A DNA stretch of 23,850 bases from Euryarchaeota archaeon UBA170. GTDB taxonomy: Archaea > Thermoplasmatota > Poseidoniia > Poseidoniales > Thalassarchaeaceae. Position 1 is the stretch's first letter. Each line of letters starts with the position of its first letter. This document shows positions 22,045 to 23,850 of the stretch, piece after piece. The stretch spans positions 1 to 23,850 of the forward strand of contig DALF01000026.1 in assembly GCA_002499345.1 (NCBI GenBank), read 5' to 3'. Under the pieces are notes generated by a model. That model was given only the letters and a program-made list of their open reading frames with translations, did not search any database and was not told the origin of the DNA. The position numbers and the translations under genes are program-made.

Positions 22045-23850
22045 TCAATTAGATGGGTTGCGGATTTGAAGAATTCTATCACGAATCTGTGCGGCCCTCT
22101 CAAAGTCTAATCTCTCGGCGGCTGCTCTCATTTCCCTCTCCAGTTTGCTTATTATCTTATTACTCTCCACTTTCTCAGCGGTATCTGGAAATTCACTGAC
22201 ATCAATCTCAAACTCAGGTTGGCTCACATTATCGAGAACAGAGCTTGAGGTATTCCACATTCCAGCTCCGAGTGAGAATTTCTGAGCTAATCCTGATACT
22301 CCCTTCTTACTCTGGAACTTACCAATGAACCTCTTTCCTCCCTTTGCTCCCTTTCCAGCAGTCCCTGCAAGTAAACTTCCAACTTCCTGGCCCATGGTTG
22401 GGAGGGCTTTCTGGATCGTTCGGGGCACTATCCCATTTTTCTGATTATGTAGGTCTTGGCGCCCCCTCCTTGAGATAGTCTGGGCCATAGCTGCTTCCAT
22501 TGATGGAGAAATAGAATCTGCATATAGAATTACCAATCCGTTCTGATTTCTGGACGCTCTGCCAATCGTCTGCAGTAAAGATCTTTCATTCCTCAGGAAA
22601 CCCTGCTTATCTGCATCGAATATAGCCACTAAGGAAACTTCAGGAATATCCAGTCCTTCACGTAGTAGATTTATACCTACAATCACATCGATATGTCCTA
22701 TTCTGAGAGCTTTGATTATCTCCGTTCTTTCTAGAGTATCTATTTCAGAATGCAGATAATGTGCCTTTATGCCGTTTCTGTCTAAGTATTCTGCAACTTC
22801 CTCTGCAAATTTAATTGTCATCACTGTGACCAGTACTCGTTCATCCTTCTTGACCCTAGCATTGATCTCAGACATAAGGTGTTGAACTTGACCTTTGGTT
22901 GGTTTGACTACTATTTCTGGGTCGAGTAATCCAGTGGGACGGATTTCCATCCTCACTACACCCTCGATCTTTGATATTGTTTCTTCCATGGTCGAAGATT
23001 TAGACCTCTTCTTCAGATCAGCCAGCCTAGAGCCTCCTCCGCCTCCAACATGCAACAACTCCTCAGGCACTTTCTGACCAGTCACTTCTGCCAGATGACG
23101 CAGCTCTCTCTCTCCCGGGGTCGCACTGACATACAGCATCTGGGGAACTAGCTTCTGAAACTCATCAATTCTCAGAGGCCTATTGTCATAAGCAGAAGTA
23201 AGCCTGAAACCATGATCTATGAGATTCTTCTTCCTAGAGAAATCTCCCCCATACATTCCACCTACCTGGGGGAGGGTAACGTGACTCTCGTCCATTATCA
23301 CTAGATATCTTTCAGATCCCCCGTGAAATTTCTCTGCATTATTGGAGAAGAAATCTAAGAGGCAGTAAGCACGCTCTCCTTTCTCCCTTCTATCGAAATG
23401 TCTGGAGTAATTTTCGACTCCCTTGCATGAACCAATTTCATTCAACATCTCCAAATCAAACTTTGTCCTTCCTTCAAGACGGTGAGCTTCGATGTCCATC
23501 CCATTCTCTTCAAACCATCCTATTCTATCTTCAAGCTCATGCTCTATATCCTCCAGTGCTTCATTGAAACTTTCTTCACTGGTCATGTAGAACTCTCTCG
23601 GATGTATCCAAGCCTCTTCGAACTCATCTAGTACCTCCCAAGATACTGCTTCACACACCTGGATCCTCTCTATTCCTTGCCAACCAAACCTGACCCTGAT
23701 GGGATCGTCCCTGCTAGGCATCCAGATATCCAGTACCTCGCCCCTTAGTCTGATATCCCCTCGCGTAATCTCACCAGTTACTCTACGGTACTGAAGTCCA
23801 ACAAGTTCACGAACTATTTCCTGGGGGTCCGCCTCCTGTCCAACTTCCAG
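22045..23850 (-). CDS. uvrB: Excinuclease ABC subunit B, partial (N-terminus outside window)
   Basis: 601 visible residues continuing past the right edge. Full UvrB is about 670, so the Walker A motif and beta-hairpin lie outside the window. UvrB is the damage-verifying helicase-like subunit of UvrABC nucleotide excision repair. Visible are LVGLQYRRVTGEITRGDIR, the helicase motif II as IMDESHVTLPQVGGMY, motif V region LLREGLDIPEVSLVAI, and motif VI QTIGRASRN, where the usual second Ala is Ser. The YADSISPSMEAAMAQT block follows, then a C-terminal UVR domain (LEREMRAAAERLDFERAAQI) that contacts UvrC. A Gly/Lys-rich linker of about 60 residues between the helicase part and the UVR domain looks lineage-specific. 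It is a bacterial gene family present in some archaea. It leads the uvrB-dys-Hc1-like direction. Confidence 0.95.
   Translation of the reverse strand: MEVGQEADPQEIVRELVGLQYRRVTGEITRGDIRLRGEVLDIWMPSRDDPIRVRFGWQGIERIQVCEAVSWEVLDEFEEAWIHPREFYMTSEESFNEALEDIEHELEDRIGWFEENGMDIEAHRLEGRTKFDLEMLNEIGSCKGVENYSRHFDRREKGERAYCLLDFFSNNAEKFHGGSERYLVIMDESHVTLPQVGGMYGGDFSRKKNLIDHGFRLTSAYDNRPLRIDEFQKLVPQMLYVSATPGERELRHLAEVTGQKVPEELLHVGGGGGSRLADLKKRSKSSTMEETISKIEGVVRMEIRPTGLLDPEIVVKPTKGQVQHLMSEINARVKKDERVLVTVMTIKFAEEVAEYLDRNGIKAHYLHSEIDTLERTEIIKALRIGHIDVIVGINLLREGLDIPEVSLVAIFDADKQGFLRNERSLLQTIGRASRNQNGLVILYADSISPSMEAAMAQTISRRGRQDLHNQKNGIVPRTIQKALPTMGQEVGSLLAGTAGKGAKGGKRFIGKFQSKKGVSGLAQKFSLGAGMWNTSSSVLDNVSQPEFEIDVSEFPDTAEKVESNKIISKLEREMRAAAERLDFERAAQIRDRILQIRNPSN

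Noticed and set aside
1..23850. Mobile element, phage, CRISPR or defence genes
   Set aside because: No transposase, integrase, Cas, restriction or toxin-antitoxin motif was found on either strand; the region reads as ordinary chromosome with some transferred metabolic genes.

Overview
The window looks like a chromosomal segment of a free-living archaeon, most likely a marine planktonic euryarchaeon of the Marine Group II / Poseidoniales kind. The lineage is an inference from gene content, not a database result. Clearly archaeal content includes a rpl7ae-rps28e-rpl24e cluster, an archaeal-type PRPP synthetase, deoxyhypusine synthase, a TATA box (16560-16568) in front of the ribosomal genes, and a tRNA-Ile(GAT). 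Next to these are genes of bacterial type (uvrB, a malic enzyme-phosphotransacetylase fusion, a histone H1/Hc1-like small protein). That mixture fits marine euryarchaea with much bacterial gene import. No insertion sequence, integrase, CRISPR array or phage gene is visible.

Layout, left to right. 1-538 (minus): N-terminal part of a secreted calcium-binding-type (thrombospondin type 3-like) repeat protein, cut by the window edge. 539-839: a non-coding gap holding two near-identical hairpins with compensatory stem changes and a third hairpin over the neighbouring stop codon. 840-4323 (minus): a tightly overlapping three-gene operon, comprising a class IV aminotransferase (PabC-like), a PabB-PabA fusion, and a small zinc-ribbon membrane protein. 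4365-13082 (minus): one giant 2905-residue secreted/anchored protein of propeller repeats, fibronectin III-like domains, one C-terminal membrane helix and a very acidic tail. 13083-13261: a divergent promoter region with a 15-bp palindrome. 13262-15544 (plus): the malic enzyme-phosphotransacetylase fusion. 15698-18304 (minus): a PRC-barrel-like gene, tRNA-Ile, prs, rpl7ae, rps28e and rpl24e in transcription order. 18549-20788 (plus): a class III aminotransferase and a degenerate short-chain dehydrogenase-like gene. 20797-23850 (minus): uvrB (5' end outside the window), deoxyhypusine synthase and a 58-residue Hc1-like DNA-binding protein.

How the genes fit together. The pab operon would take chorismate to 4-aminobenzoate. 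The fused synthase makes aminodeoxychorismate, and the class IV enzyme can supply the lyase step. The ribosomal cluster with prs and tRNA-Ile is housekeeping. The minus-strand group uvrB-dys-Hc1 combines DNA repair, maturation of translation factor aIF5A and a chromatin-type protein without an obvious functional link. The least explained parts are the giant propeller protein, the aminotransferase/SDR-like pair, the paired hairpins at 556-574 and 772-790, and the zinc-less L24e. Nothing in the window resembles a defence island or a clearly new multi-gene system.
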